From assembly GCA_031551355.1 (NCBI GenBank), contig JAVBNT010000004.1, positions 26,812-90,811 of the forward strand: 64,000 bases of DNA, given 5' to 3'. The notes beneath the pieces were generated by a model that saw nothing but the letters and a program-made list of their open reading frames with translations, was not told where the DNA came from and ran no database searches. The DNA is from JAVBNT01 sp031551355 (lineage in GTDB: Bacteria > Vulcanimicrobiota > CADAWZ01). Below, in pieces: positions 53,499-62,143 of the stretch (the first letter of the stretch is position 1; the number at the start of each line of letters is the position of its first letter). A program made the translations under genes and the position numbers.

Positions 53499-53702
53499 CA
53501 AAATAAGTCAAAAAGCAAGTCAAAAACCTGAAGGATTTTTCCTGGCAAAAGCAGAATGCAATTCGTTACAAATGTAGTTTTTTAATGAGATTTTAGGGTA
53601 AAGCGGTGGTTATTTTTTAATATCCAGAGTGTATTACTGAAAATAATCAGAATCTTAAGACAAAGTTAGCAACATCAACTTCAAAAGGAAGGATACTGAG
53701 AT

Positions 53703-53963
53703 ATGTCGCTTCGCATCCCAAAAGAACGACGAGAAGTCATAATTTTTTCGAGAAACCACAAAATAGAAGGAGAAATCTATCTGTTAATGGACTCAAGAAT
53801 ATCAGATGAGCTGAATACCAGAGTAAAAGAATTTATACCGGTAACAAACGCAAAAATTTACACATTAAACGGCGACAGCTTGCTTTACAGCGCAGACTTC
53901 CTGTCGGTAAACAAGCACTCAATTGATCTTGTTATCGCGCAACCCGGTTCAAAAATGCTTTGA
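53703..53963 (+). CDS. Hypothetical protein, 86 residues
   Basis: Small protein with no firm family assignment. The layout (RREVIIFSRNHKIEGEIYL, a short helix, FIPVTNAKIYTL, then IDLVIAQPG) resembles small beta-type domains annotated DUF6812 in other bacteria, but this is from memory of the pattern only. GGAAGGA precedes the ATG at 11-12 nt. First of three plus-strand genes with an hpt at the end. Confidence 0.65.
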   Translation: MSLRIPKERREVIIFSRNHKIEGEIYLLMDSRISDELNTRVKEFIPVTNAKIYTLNGDSLLYSADFLSVNKHSIDLVIAQPGSKML

Positions 53964-53993
53964 TAAAAATGCGACGTAAACAAAACCCATAAG

Positions 53994-54848
53994 ATGACTT
54001 TAAATATAAACGAAATAGTTGACGGTATTTTAATTCCGCACTCGGAAATATCACTTGAACGCCAGGAAGACAAAGGCAAGATAAGCCTTAATATTTCTCT
54101 TTCTTCTCTGGTAAATGCGAAACCTCAGATAGCCATTATTTTTGAGTTGCTTAAAAAATTAAGCTTCAGCAATTTTGCCATTACAATTGCCGGCAACCCT
54201 GACACAGGAAATACAAGTCTCGGCATAACTTTTGACGAGATTATTCTCAGAAAGTCAAAGGAACAGACACTGAGTTTTTCCGGCGGTTCAATCATTCTCG
54301 AAATAGATAGGGAACTTGATGCCTGCAAAAATGGCAATGAAATTTTCAAGGAAGCGACAATACGCTCCCTTGATATTAAGCTGTCCGAAAATCTTGTAAA
54401 CGCCTGGATAACAAATTATAAAGATATACTGCAGCAAAAAAATATTAAAGATTTATCCGTTTCATTTCTGGACGGCTCTATATCCGTAAAGGGAACCGTA
54501 CGCAAGTTAACCAACATACAGTTCAACACGACAATTGTCCCCGGCATCTCAAAAAGACGCCTGTTTCTAAACATCGCAAACGTCCACATAATGAACCTGC
54601 TTTCAATACCGTCATTTGTCCAAAACATCGTTCTGGATCTTATCGGCGATTATATAGACAGCGAGTTTATCGAAATAAGGGACAAACATATTTTGATTGA
54701 TCCGGCCAAGCTTTCTCAATTCAAAATAATGGCAGACATAAAAACATTTGAATCCAGACAGGGTTACATCAATTTAACAATATGCGAAACAGAAATCATG
54801 GACTGCCACAATGTTGAAAATGACGGCAAAAACCGGATATCGGGGTAA
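53994..54848 (+). CDS. Hypothetical protein, 284 residues
   Basis: Not recognised with certainty. No signal peptide or membrane segment is apparent. The sequence alternates amphipathic strands (TSLGITFDEIILR, VSFLDGSISVKGTVR, FNTTIVPGISKRRLFLNI), a pattern reminiscent of lipid-binding beta-rich DUF2993-type proteins. It lies 30 bp after the 86-residue gene and 2 bp before hpt, so the three are probably one transcript. The start has only a weak ribosome site. Confidence 0.6.
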   Translation: MTLNINEIVDGILIPHSEISLERQEDKGKISLNISLSSLVNAKPQIAIIFELLKKLSFSNFAITIAGNPDTGNTSLGITFDEIILRKSKEQTLSFSGGSIILEIDRELDACKNGNEIFKEATIRSLDIKLSENLVNAWITNYKDILQQKNIKDLSVSFLDGSISVKGTVRKLTNIQFNTTIVPGISKRRLFLNIANVHIMNLLSIPSFVQNIVLDLIGDYIDSEFIEIRDKHILIDPAKLSQFKIMADIKTFESRQGYINLTICETEIMDCHNVENDGKNRISG

Positions 54849-54850
54849 TT

Positions 54851-55390
54851 ATGAAACAAATTTACAACAATATTGACAGAATTATTTTTTCAAGAGAAGC
54901 CATCGCTGAAAAAGTAAAACTATTAGGCGAACAAATAACCAGAGACTTTCAGGGAAAAGAAATAATTCTTATAGGAATACTAAAATCATCGCTCTTTTTC
55001 ATGGCTGATTTAATGAGAGCAATAAAATCAACAATGCTCGCCATAGATTTCATAGAGGTATCCGACTATGGAGATCAAAGCCATAAAGGCGGACCTATAC
55101 GCGTAATTAAGGATATTGAAGAGAATATAGAAAATAAAGCGGTAGTCATAGTGGAAGATCTTGTCGACACCGGTCTGACTATTGATTTTACTGTAAACCA
55201 CATCAAACGCAAAAAACCGGCAAAAATAAAAGTATGCACGCTTGTAAACAAAGAATCTAGCCATATTGCCGATGTAAAAATAGACTATTGCGGATTTGCA
55301 ACCAACGAACCCTCTTTAGTGGGATATGGGGCCGACTATATAGGCAAATACAGACATCTGCCGTTTATGTGCACAATAAAGCACAACTAG
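54851..55390 (+). CDS. hpt: Hypoxanthine phosphoribosyltransferase (first copy)
   Basis: A 179-residue type I phosphoribosyltransferase converting hypoxanthine or guanine plus PRPP to IMP/GMP. The PRPP motif VVIVEDLVDTGLT is at about residues 96-108, VGYGADYIGKYRHLPFMCTI at the end, and GILKSSLFFMADLMRAI carries the flexible-loop side. A second hpt lies at 61.6 kb, so this one may have a different base preference. Confidence 0.92.
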   Translation: MKQIYNNIDRIIFSREAIAEKVKLLGEQITRDFQGKEIILIGILKSSLFFMADLMRAIKSTMLAIDFIEVSDYGDQSHKGGPIRVIKDIEENIENKAVVIVEDLVDTGLTIDFTVNHIKRKKPAKIKVCTLVNKESSHIADVKIDYCGFATNEPSLVGYGADYIGKYRHLPFMCTIKHN

Positions 55391-55634
55391 ACTTTCGCTT
55401 TACTGATTTTTGAGTTAGCGGCACAGAAAAAGGCCGGCATCTACCGTAATATATTAGAATATAAGTGTTATAAATGTATTTTTACCAATATGCCGATGGG
55501 AAGGATTTTGGTTTTACAAAATAGAATCTTTATCAAATAAAACACATCTATAAAATAAAAGGCATAATTACCAGCCGGTTTATTTATTCAAAAATTTTAG
55601 CGTACTACAAACGCAATATACGGGAGGATTTATT

Positions 55635-55922
55635 ATGGCATACAGACCCTGTGTTTACAGACAGTCTTTGCTGGGAATATTTCAATGTGAAAAACATTAC
55701 TTTCAACACGCCCACCCCAGCATGTACGACGAGCTCTATGAATTTTGCGACCAAAAAGTCCCGGAGAGATTTTGTCCTCACATAGATTTTGGATTTAACC
55801 TCGAAGACGGAGCAAAAATATTTATAAACTGTACGCACACATATAAAGCCAGACAACTCAGCAGTTTCAGAGAATGCGAGGATTGTGATTTTCCGGATAA
55901 AGAAGGCTCCTCTCTTGGATAA
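55635..55922 (+). CDS. Hypothetical Cys-rich small protein, 95 residues
   Basis: Not recognised. Seven Cys residues, two of them as CEDC near the C-terminus, many aromatic residues and no signal or membrane segment. GGGAGG lies 9 nt before the ATG, and a good terminator follows, so this is a real single-gene unit. Metal binding is possible but unproven. Confidence 0.65.
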   Translation: MAYRPCVYRQSLLGIFQCEKHYFQHAHPSMYDELYEFCDQKVPERFCPHIDFGFNLEDGAKIFINCTHTYKARQLSSFRECEDCDFPDKEGSSLG

Positions 55923-55962
55923 TGCCGGTTTAACAACCGTTAGACATATGATAAGTTATAGA

Positions 55963-56009
55963 TTTTATAAAAATAGATACTCCTCAAAGGGGTGTCTATT
56001 TTTATAAAA
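55963..56009 (+). terminator. Terminator of the Cys-rich protein gene
   Basis: TTTTATAAAAATAGATACTCC pairs with GGGGTGTCTATTTTTATAAAA (about 20 bp, two wobble positions); the right arm supplies the T run. Confidence 0.8.
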
Positions 56010-56069
56010 TCATTGAAACCGCTGAATCCATGTCGTCAATTTGAATATTCGCTCGCTTAAAGTAGTCCA

Positions 56070-56269
56070 ACTCAATGTCATTAAGTTAAGAGAAACCATC
56101 CCTGAATTATGAAAAAAATTACGTGATTAATTCGCTCCACTCGTCATTGCGAGCCTGTAAGGCGCGGCAATCCAGGCATTTATTTTTCTGGATTGCTTCG
56201 CCTTACAGGCTCGCAATGACAAGGATCGTAAAAACGATAATTTAAAACCTTAGCTTAATGACATTGAGT
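56070..56269. mobile_element. MITE-like element, copy C (200 bp)
   Basis: Ends ACTCAATGTCATTAAGTTA and AGCTTAATGACATTGAGT; inside are GTCATTGCGAGCCTGTAAGG and its mirror CCTTACAGGCTCGCAATGAC around CAATCCAG/CTGGATTG. Almost the same length as copy A. Flanks contain AACT-ACTCCTCGCTCG repeat DNA. No ORF. Confidence 0.7.
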
Positions 56270-56379
56270 CCCCAACTACTCCTCGCTCGCCGAAATTCAA
56301 ACTGCCTTAACATATCCAACGGTTTGAATGATTTTAAATTAGTAGAAAAAAATGCTTAATAATTAAGGAGCAAAATTTT

Positions 56380-57669
56380 ATGGCTAAATATAATGTCAGA
56401 GTAATAACCGGGGCGCAGTGGGGTGATGAAGGAAAAGGAAAAGTCACCCATTTTATGGCAAAAAAAGCCGATGCGGTAGCCAGATTTGCCGGAGGGTGCA
56501 ATGCAGGGCACACGATAATTTTTGACGGCCGCAAATATAAACTGCATCACCTGCCGTCAGGTATATTTATGGAAAACTGTATAAACATACTTGGCAACGG
56601 TATGGTTATCGATCCGATTATTCTGGATGGAGAAATAACATCACTCGAACAAAGCGGATTCAGTGCCAAAAATTTAAAAATATCAGACAGAGCCCATATT
56701 ATTATGCCTTACCACAGATGTATTGACTCAAAACAGGAAACAAACAGACAGGGCAGCAAATTAGGGACAACAGGCAGAGGAATAGGTCCGGTATACACCG
56801 ACAAAGCCTCACGCACCGGTATCAGGGCAGCCGATTTACTTGATCCCGTATTGCTCAAAGAGAAAATAGAATTCCACCTGCGGGAAAAAAGCGCTCTGCT
56901 GTCCGAAAGCGGGCTCACCGCAGATTCAATTCTGGAACAAATTTTGCCGATAGCCGCAAAACTTAAACCAGGAATTACCGATACGTCACTAATACTTCAC
57001 AACCTTATGAAAGAAGGCAAAAACATTCTCCTTGAAGGTGCACAGGGAGCTCTTCTCGACATAGATTTCGGCACTTACCCCTATGTAACCTCATCTTCGG
57101 CAATATCCGGCGGAGCACCGTCGGGAACAGGACTTCCTCCATGGAGCATAAGCACGATCGTAGGCATTGTCAAAGCTTATACAACAAGGATCGGAACAGG
57201 ACCATTCCCAACGGAACTGGCAGATGACACCGGAAAAAGGCTGCTCGAAACAGGGGCTGAATACGGAACTACTACAGGAAGACCAAGGAGATGCGGATGG
57301 CTGGATCTTCCCCTGTTGGCTTTCGCTTCCAGAATAAACGGGCTGACGGATATTGCTCTGACAAAACTGGATGTTCTTACGGGAATTAACCCCTTGAAAA
57401 TAGCCGTCAAGTATAAAATTGACGGTATTGAGACAGATAATTTTCCTGCCGATTCGCGGATGGTCGATAAGTGCGAACCGGTATACGCTCAGCTTGAAGG
57501 ATGGCAGGAAGACATTTCCGGGTGCAAATCAAAAAGCGAACTTCCTGAAAATGCACGAAAATACATCGAGTTTATTGAAAAAAATCTTGAAATTCCGGTA
57601 TCATTGATCTCCGTCGGGGCAGATCATGATCAAACAATTATTGTGCATCCCGAAAAAATTTTATTTTAA
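56380..57669 (+). CDS. purA: Adenylosuccinate synthetase
   Basis: A 429-residue GTP-dependent ligase making adenylosuccinate from IMP and aspartate. VITGAQWGDEGKGKVTHFM (phosphate loop), RFAGGCNAGHTI, GTTGRGIGPVYTDKASRTGI and EGAQGALLDIDFGTYPYVTSS are signature blocks, with TTTGRPRRCGWLDLPLL near the end. AAGGAG precedes the ATG. Its substrate IMP is also the product of the two hpt enzymes. The peptide gene at 57758 follows 88 bp later. Confidence 0.97.
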   Translation: MAKYNVRVITGAQWGDEGKGKVTHFMAKKADAVARFAGGCNAGHTIIFDGRKYKLHHLPSGIFMENCINILGNGMVIDPIILDGEITSLEQSGFSAKNLKISDRAHIIMPYHRCIDSKQETNRQGSKLGTTGRGIGPVYTDKASRTGIRAADLLDPVLLKEKIEFHLREKSALLSESGLTADSILEQILPIAAKLKPGITDTSLILHNLMKEGKNILLEGAQGALLDIDFGTYPYVTSSSAISGGAPSGTGLPPWSISTIVGIVKAYTTRIGTGPFPTELADDTGKRLLETGAEYGTTTGRPRRCGWLDLPLLAFASRINGLTDIALTKLDVLTGINPLKIAVKYKIDGIETDNFPADSRMVDKCEPVYAQLEGWQEDISGCKSKSELPENARKYIEFIEKNLEIPVSLISVGADHDQTIIVHPEKILF

Positions 57670-57757
57670 CGATATTTCACAAAAAACAGCAGGAAACAGC
57701 CATACTCTGGGCGAATTTATTTAATCAGCAAAAGCTTTTAAAGTAAAGGAGATTCAT

Positions 57758-57922
57758 ATGGAAAAACAGACGGAACAAAAATTTCAATATGTAAAAGAAA
57801 TATCCGCTCCTTGGCAAAACGAAGAGTTCACCACTGAATGCGCAAAATGTGCAACTTCCTGCCAAAGTGCATGTAAAACATCCTGCACCGTAGGGAATAT
57901 ACCCTGTGAAAAAAGACGCTAG
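57758..57922 (+). CDS. SCIFF-type ranthipeptide precursor (six Cys in forty-five residues)
   Basis: A 54-residue peptide. The last 27 residues hold six Cys at positions 28, 31, 35, 39, 43 and 50 (C-x2-C-x3-C-x3-C-x3-C-x6-C), within the near-invariant phrase TSCQSACKTSCTVGN known from clostridial SCIFF peptides. Residues 1-26 form the leader (QYVKEISAPWQN...). SCIFF precursors are cross-linked by a radical SAM maturase that forms thioethers from Cys to carbon atoms of other residues; in Clostridia that gene is normally adjacent. Here it is not: purA lies before, a terminator and convergent genes after. AAAGGAG lies 7 nt before the ATG, supporting translation. Family assignment is firm; processing here is inferred. 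Confidence 0.9.
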   Translation: MEKQTEQKFQYVKEISAPWQNEEFTTECAKCATSCQSACKTSCTVGNIPCEKRR

Positions 57923-57932
57923 GATTATGAAT

Positions 57933-57990
57933 AAAAGCAGTATTTAAAAAGAGACGGCACTTTGGCCGTCTCTTTTTAAATACTGCTTTT
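57933..57990 (+). terminator. Terminator of the SCIFF-type peptide gene
   Basis: A perfect 26-bp stem (57933-57958 with 57965-57990) with the T-rich right arm CTCTTTTTAAATACTGCTTTT. Begins 10 bp after the stop; an A-rich left arm makes it usable for the convergent gene also. Confidence 0.92.
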
Positions 57991-58017
57991 TCTAAACTCC
58001 ATTAGCAAACGTAAGCA

Positions 58018-58506
58018 TCAAAAATCATCAATATCCTTAATATCATCTTTAATTCCGGAATCTTTGCTGTCCAGGATATCTTCCGGCGCCTCCACCGGAG
58101 AAGATCTTATAAAAGCAACTCTACTGCGAGGATTGTAATTCGTTGAACACCCTAAAACATCGGAAAAAAAACCAAGCGGCACAAACACCCGGTCAGCATT
58201 CATTTGCGACGTGATCGGCATAATCCTTTGTTGGCCGTTAATCATAATTCTTCCTGAACCTACATAAAAAATGACAGTCAGGTTTTTCCTCATTATTTTG
58301 ACTCTTGCAGTTTTTTGATCAAAAAACATCTTAGCCTTTATTTTATCAGCTACAGGTTTCAATGGAACAAATACATGTGGTCCCCTGGCAACGGCTTTTG
58401 AACCGGAGGGCATTGAAGAGCCATCCACAATCAATTTTAATTCTCCGGCAAAAGCATGAGCCGGCAGTAAAAAAATTATCAACAGCAAAGCAACAAAGAA
58501 TCTCAT
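58018..58506 (-). CDS. Secreted stalk-domain (copper amine oxidase N-terminal-like) protein
   Basis: A 162-residue exported protein: signal peptide at 1-20 (LLPAHAFA), then the stalk domain (LKLIVDGSSM...VFVPLKPVADKIKAKMFFDQKTARVKIMR...INGQQRIMPITSQMNADRVFVPLGFFSDVLG). The domain is a common surface or wall-associated module without enzymatic activity. The last 20 residues are strongly acidic. GGAGG precedes the ATG. Confidence 0.85.
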   Translation of the reverse strand: MRFFVALLLIIFLLPAHAFAGELKLIVDGSSMPSGSKAVARGPHVFVPLKPVADKIKAKMFFDQKTARVKIMRKNLTVIFYVGSGRIMINGQQRIMPITSQMNADRVFVPLGFFSDVLGCSTNYNPRSRVAFIRSSPVEAPEDILDSKDSGIKDDIKDIDDF

Positions 58507-58565
58507 TATTTCCTCCGGAAGAAAAAGTAATATTTATGGCGTGTCAGCATAAATACCATAAAATA

Positions 58566-58596
58566 ATAAGACTGAAGAACAAGTCAACAGTCTTAT
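58566..58596 (-). terminator. Terminator of the zinc-ribbon gene (minus strand)
   Basis: ATAAGACTG (58566-58574) and CAGTCTTAT (58588-58596) form a 9-bp stem; on the minus strand TATTTTAT follows. Confidence 0.55.
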
Positions 58597-58686
58597 CTGA
58601 TACTAACAAAATTAAGGGCGAGGACAGTTACCCTAAAAAAACTAAAAATAAATTAATGATGACAGGGAATAGAACATCCCAGATAA

Positions 58687-59007
58687 TTAATCTCCGAATC
58701 CCTTCGTTTTATCAAAACAATCACGACAAAAAACAGGTTTTCCTTGCGTCGGTTTAAAAGGAACTTTTGTTGAAACACCACACGATTCACAAACAACTTC
58801 CACTAAAGGTTTAAAAGCCTTTGGGGAAGAAGAAGACGATGCTTTACCGTTACCAGAAGAACGTTTTCTGGAACTACGGCACTGCCCGCATCTTACGGGC
58901 TCATTCTCAAATCCTTTCTTACTATAAAAATCCTGCTCTCCAGCCGTAAACACAAAATCGTTGCCACAATCCCGGCAGGCCAATGTTTTGTCCTGAAACT
59001 CAGTCAA
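58687..59007 (-). CDS. Double zinc-ribbon protein (zf-trcl / CxxC-x-CxxC type)
   Basis: About 106 residues with two Cys4 sites: LACRDCGNDFVF...RCGQCR (about 12-45) and VVCESCGVSTKVPFKPTQGKPVFCRDCF (about 72-98), joined by a Ser/Lys-rich linker. This is the arrangement of small CxxC proteins of unknown function. The TTG at 59007 is taken as the start because AAGGAGG lies 8 nt upstream; the ORF itself extends to 59046. Confidence 0.75.
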   Translation of the reverse strand: MTEFQDKTLACRDCGNDFVFTAGEQDFYSKKGFENEPVRCGQCRSSRKRSSGNGKASSSSSPKAFKPLVEVVCESCGVSTKVPFKPTQGKPVFCRDCFDKTKGFGD

Positions 59008-59383
59008 CCCTGTTTCCTCCTTAAGATGTTCTTTTCCAAGCAACAAACCCGTCCCTAATTAATGCGCATCAACATTTCAGTCCTCTTTGCAAGCATTGCA
59101 AATGTGCAATAACCAAGTAAACAAGTCTGCTTAAAATAATTATAGCAGTTTATTTTATATAAAGCAATAGAATTAAATTATATCGTTTTATCAGATAAGT
59201 TTACCGAATATCTATTAATTATTAATAAAAAAACACGGCAATAAAGTTGAAAAATCCCCAAAACAGCCATCCGGAGAACGTGAGGAGCATTGCAAGTCAA
59301 CAAAGCAGTGACAATATTGGACTTATGTCTCAGCAAACATGGCCAAAACCGGTCAGGAAAATAATTTGACAGGACTTTACGGA

Positions 59384-59650
59384 CTATCTGATCAACCAGG
59401 ATTCTATCAGCAGAATAAATGATGCCGATATACAGAAAATCCTCCATGGCATAGGAAGCGGAGGCGTTTGTATAAAAGAAAGCAATAAGATAAAAGAAAT
59501 TAGCTGCATTGCAACAATATAACACATATTTACCGTAAGTCCGAAAAACGGCAAATACTCTGAGAAAGACACAGCTATAATTAATACCAACGGAAACAAT
59601 ACGCAGCAAGTCAGGGACATCACCGCTATCGTTTTATTACTCTTATCCAT
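59384..59650 (-). CDS. Small membrane protein, 88 residues, downstream of ftsH
   Basis: Not recognised. Three hydrophobic helices (about 8-28, 35-58 and 66-84). AAAGAAAG precedes the ATG and the start is 33 bp behind the ftsH stop, so it is probably expressed from the ftsH operon. A second minus-strand ORF overlaps it in another frame (59178-59609) and has no ribosome site. Confidence 0.5.
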   Translation of the reverse strand: MDKSNKTIAVMSLTCCVLFPLVLIIAVSFSEYLPFFGLTVNMCYIVAMQLISFILLLSFIQTPPLPMPWRIFCISASFILLIESWLIR

Positions 59651-59682
59651 ATCTTTCTTTTTCCAAACAAGTCAAATTAAAT

Positions 59683-61563
59683 TTATTTTTCGTCATCCTC
59701 ATCGGCTCTGACGATTCCCAGAAGCTCGTCAAGTTCTTCGCCTTCGAGAACTTCCTTTTGCAGCAAAACTTCTACAATCATATCCATTTTTTCTCTATTG
59801 GAGCTGATAATAGCCTTTGCTTTGTTATAGCATGAGTCTACAAGGCTTTTTATTTCAAGATCTATTTCCTGAGCAGTATGATCACTGTAGTTTTGCCTAT
59901 CAACAATGTCGCGACCCAGGAAAACATGATCCTGATTCTTGCCATAGGTTACAAGCCCCAGCTTGTCACTCATACCATATTTGGTAACGATATTTCTTGC
60001 CAGTTCAGTACAGCGCTCCAGATCATTGGCCGCGCCTGTAGTAATCTCACCAAAAACAATGGATTCTGCGGCACGTCCGCCAAGAAGTCCCATCATTCTG
60101 GCAATTAGTTCCTGCCTGGTATGCAAGTGCTTATCCTCCTCAGGCATGCTCCAGGTAACTCCAAGAGCCATTCCTCTGGGTAGAATAGTAACTTTGCGCA
60201 CAGGATCCGAGCCGGGGGTCTTCACGGCAATGAGAGCGTGACCGGTTTCATGATAGGCAATAATCTTTTTCTCCTTATCAAGAATAACCCGGCTTTTTCT
60301 CTCCGGCCCCATGATAACACGCTCAATAGCTTCTTCACACTGCGGCATTTCTATTTTCTCATAATCCCTTCTGGCCGCAAGCAAAGCTGCCTCGTTAAGA
60401 AGATTTTCAAGATCCGCCCCGGAAAATCCGGGTGTTCTCTTTGCCAAAATCTCAAGGTCAACACCTTTATCAATAGGTTTGTCTTTTACATGTATCTTTA
60501 ATATGGCTTTTCTACCGGCAACATCCGGCCTGTCAACGACAATGTGCCTGTCAAAGCGCCCCGGTCTGAGCAACGCCGGGTCAAGAACATCATGACGGTT
60601 TGTCGCGGCGAGAATAATCACGCCGTTATTAGGCTCGAAGCCGTCCATTTCGACAAGCAACTGATTCAACGTCTGTTCCCTTTCATCATGACCTCCGCCG
60701 TATCCGGCCCCTCTTTGCCTTCCCACGGCATCTATTTCATCAATAAACACAATACACGGTGCGGATTTTTTTGCCTGTTCAAACAGATCCCTTACCCTGG
60801 AAGCGCCTACGCCTACAAACATTTCCACAAAATCGGAACCGCTCATGAAGAAAAACGGCACCCCGGCCTCTCCGGCAACGGCCCTCCCCAAAAGGGTCTT
60901 ACCGGTTCCGGGTGCTCCAAGCAGCAGGATACCTTTAGGAATTCTTGCTCCCATTGCCCTGTATTTATCCGGATTTTGAAGAAAGTCAACAACTTCTTTA
61001 AGCTCTTCCTTGGCTTCATCAACACCGGCGACATCGGAAAAAGTTACTTTCTTGCGTTCTTCCGTCAGTAATTTAGCTCTGCTTCTGCCAAAGGACATCG
61101 CCTGATTGGAACCGGAGTGGAGCTGTCTAAAAATGAAAAAGACAATCATTATGCCGAGCGCAATCGGCAAAAGATTGATAAGAAGCATCCAATATCCTGT
61201 TTTAGGAGCTTCAGCAGTTACCTTAACACCATGTTTTTCAAACTCGTCGAACAGTTTGAGATCTTCAGGATTAGGCACATAAACTTTAAATTTAGCACCT
61301 TTATCGGCGGCACCGCTTTCCTTACCCTGAGCCCCTGTCCCGCTCTCGGCAGTGTCTTTCGCTGCAGGCTTCAATATTCCCTGAGTTTCAGGATATCCCC
61401 AGGTAACTTCCTTTATCTTGCCATCTTTGGCATTTTGCAGCAGTTCACTGTAAGAAATCACCGAGACTTCATTCAAACGCTGCTGATAAACGGCTATCAG
61501 ACAAATCGACATTATAATAAATATGAACAAAAGAAAATGAGAAGAATTTCTGTTTTTAACCAA
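59683..61563 (-). CDS. ftsH: ATP-dependent zinc metalloprotease FtsH
   Basis: A 626-residue membrane protease. Helices at about 9-27 and 124-145 bracket the periplasmic domain, which carries an Ala/Gly/Lys-rich insert (about 68-90). The AAA domain has Walker A GAPGTGKT (216-223), Walker B CIVFIDEIDAVG and second region ATNRHDVLDPALLRPGRFDR. The zinc motif HETGH is at 438-442. The start is TTG with GGGGGA upstream. It follows tilS and hpt in the classical order. Confidence 0.97.
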   Translation of the reverse strand: MVKNRNSSHFLLFIFIIMSICLIAVYQQRLNEVSVISYSELLQNAKDGKIKEVTWGYPETQGILKPAAKDTAESGTGAQGKESGAADKGAKFKVYVPNPEDLKLFDEFEKHGVKVTAEAPKTGYWMLLINLLPIALGIMIVFFIFRQLHSGSNQAMSFGRSRAKLLTEERKKVTFSDVAGVDEAKEELKEVVDFLQNPDKYRAMGARIPKGILLLGAPGTGKTLLGRAVAGEAGVPFFFMSGSDFVEMFVGVGASRVRDLFEQAKKSAPCIVFIDEIDAVGRQRGAGYGGGHDEREQTLNQLLVEMDGFEPNNGVIILAATNRHDVLDPALLRPGRFDRHIVVDRPDVAGRKAILKIHVKDKPIDKGVDLEILAKRTPGFSGADLENLLNEAALLAARRDYEKIEMPQCEEAIERVIMGPERKSRVILDKEKKIIAYHETGHALIAVKTPGSDPVRKVTILPRGMALGVTWSMPEEDKHLHTRQELIARMMGLLGGRAAESIVFGEITTGAANDLERCTELARNIVTKYGMSDKLGLVTYGKNQDHVFLGRDIVDRQNYSDHTAQEIDLEIKSLVDSCYNKAKAIISSNREKMDMIVEVLLQKEVLEGEELDELLGIVRADEDDEK

Positions 61564-61618
61564 GAACCAAATCCCCCGGAAAGTCTATTTTTTTATGAAA
61601 TGATGCAGCTACGCTGTC

Positions 61619-62143
61619 CTACGATTCTTCCATCGCCGCAAGATAAGGAATATTGCGGTATTTTTGTTTATAATCCATACCGTAACCGATAACGAATTTA
61701 TCAGGAATTTCAAAACCGATATAATCCGGCACGATGTCGGCTATCCTTCGAACAGGCTTATCAAAAAGAGTACATATTTTCAGTGTTGAAGGTTTCCTCT
61801 TCAGCAGCTCTTTTTTCAGCTGCATAAGTGTTATCCCTTCGTCAATAATATCTTCTACTATAAGAACATCCTTCCCTTCAATAGGGTAATTCAAATCCTT
61901 CACAACCCTCAACTGACCGCCCTTGTCCTTATCACCGTATCTCGTAACAACAATAAAATCAAAGTAGGCATTAATCGTCAGTTCTCTGGCAAGATCCGCC
62001 ATAAAAACCGTGCTTCCCCGCAAAATTCCTACAATAAGAGGTTCAATACGGCCATAATCCGAAGAAATTGACTTTGCCAACTCTTTTATTTTATCAGCAA
62101 TGACGTCTTCCGTATATATCGGTTCAAAAATTTTAGCACTCAT
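61619..62143 (-). CDS. hpt: Hypoxanthine phosphoribosyltransferase (second copy)
   Basis: A 174-residue enzyme of the standard tilS-hpt-ftsH arrangement. LIVGILRGSTVFMADLAREL, the PRPP motif VLIVEDIIDEGIT (Glu replaces the usual Thr/Thr-like residue after Asp) and VIGYGMDYKQKYRNIPY are present. The start at 62143 has GGGAGG 8 nt upstream and overlaps the tilS end by 11 bp; an upstream extension is non-homologous. Confidence 0.94.
   Translation of the reverse strand: MSAKIFEPIYTEDVIADKIKELAKSISSDYGRIEPLIVGILRGSTVFMADLARELTINAYFDFIVVTRYGDKDKGGQLRVVKDLNYPIEGKDVLIVEDIIDEGITLMQLKKELLKRKPSTLKICTLFDKPVRRIADIVPDYIGFEIPDKFVIGYGMDYKQKYRNIPYLAAMEES

Noticed and set aside
53338..53523. 61-codon minus-strand ORF upstream of the dcw cluster
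   Set aside because: It reads through the terminator hairpin and T run and has no ribosome site.
59178..59609. 143-codon minus-strand ORF downstream of ftsH
   Set aside because: It overlaps the better supported small membrane protein in another frame, has no ribosome site, and its composition looks random.
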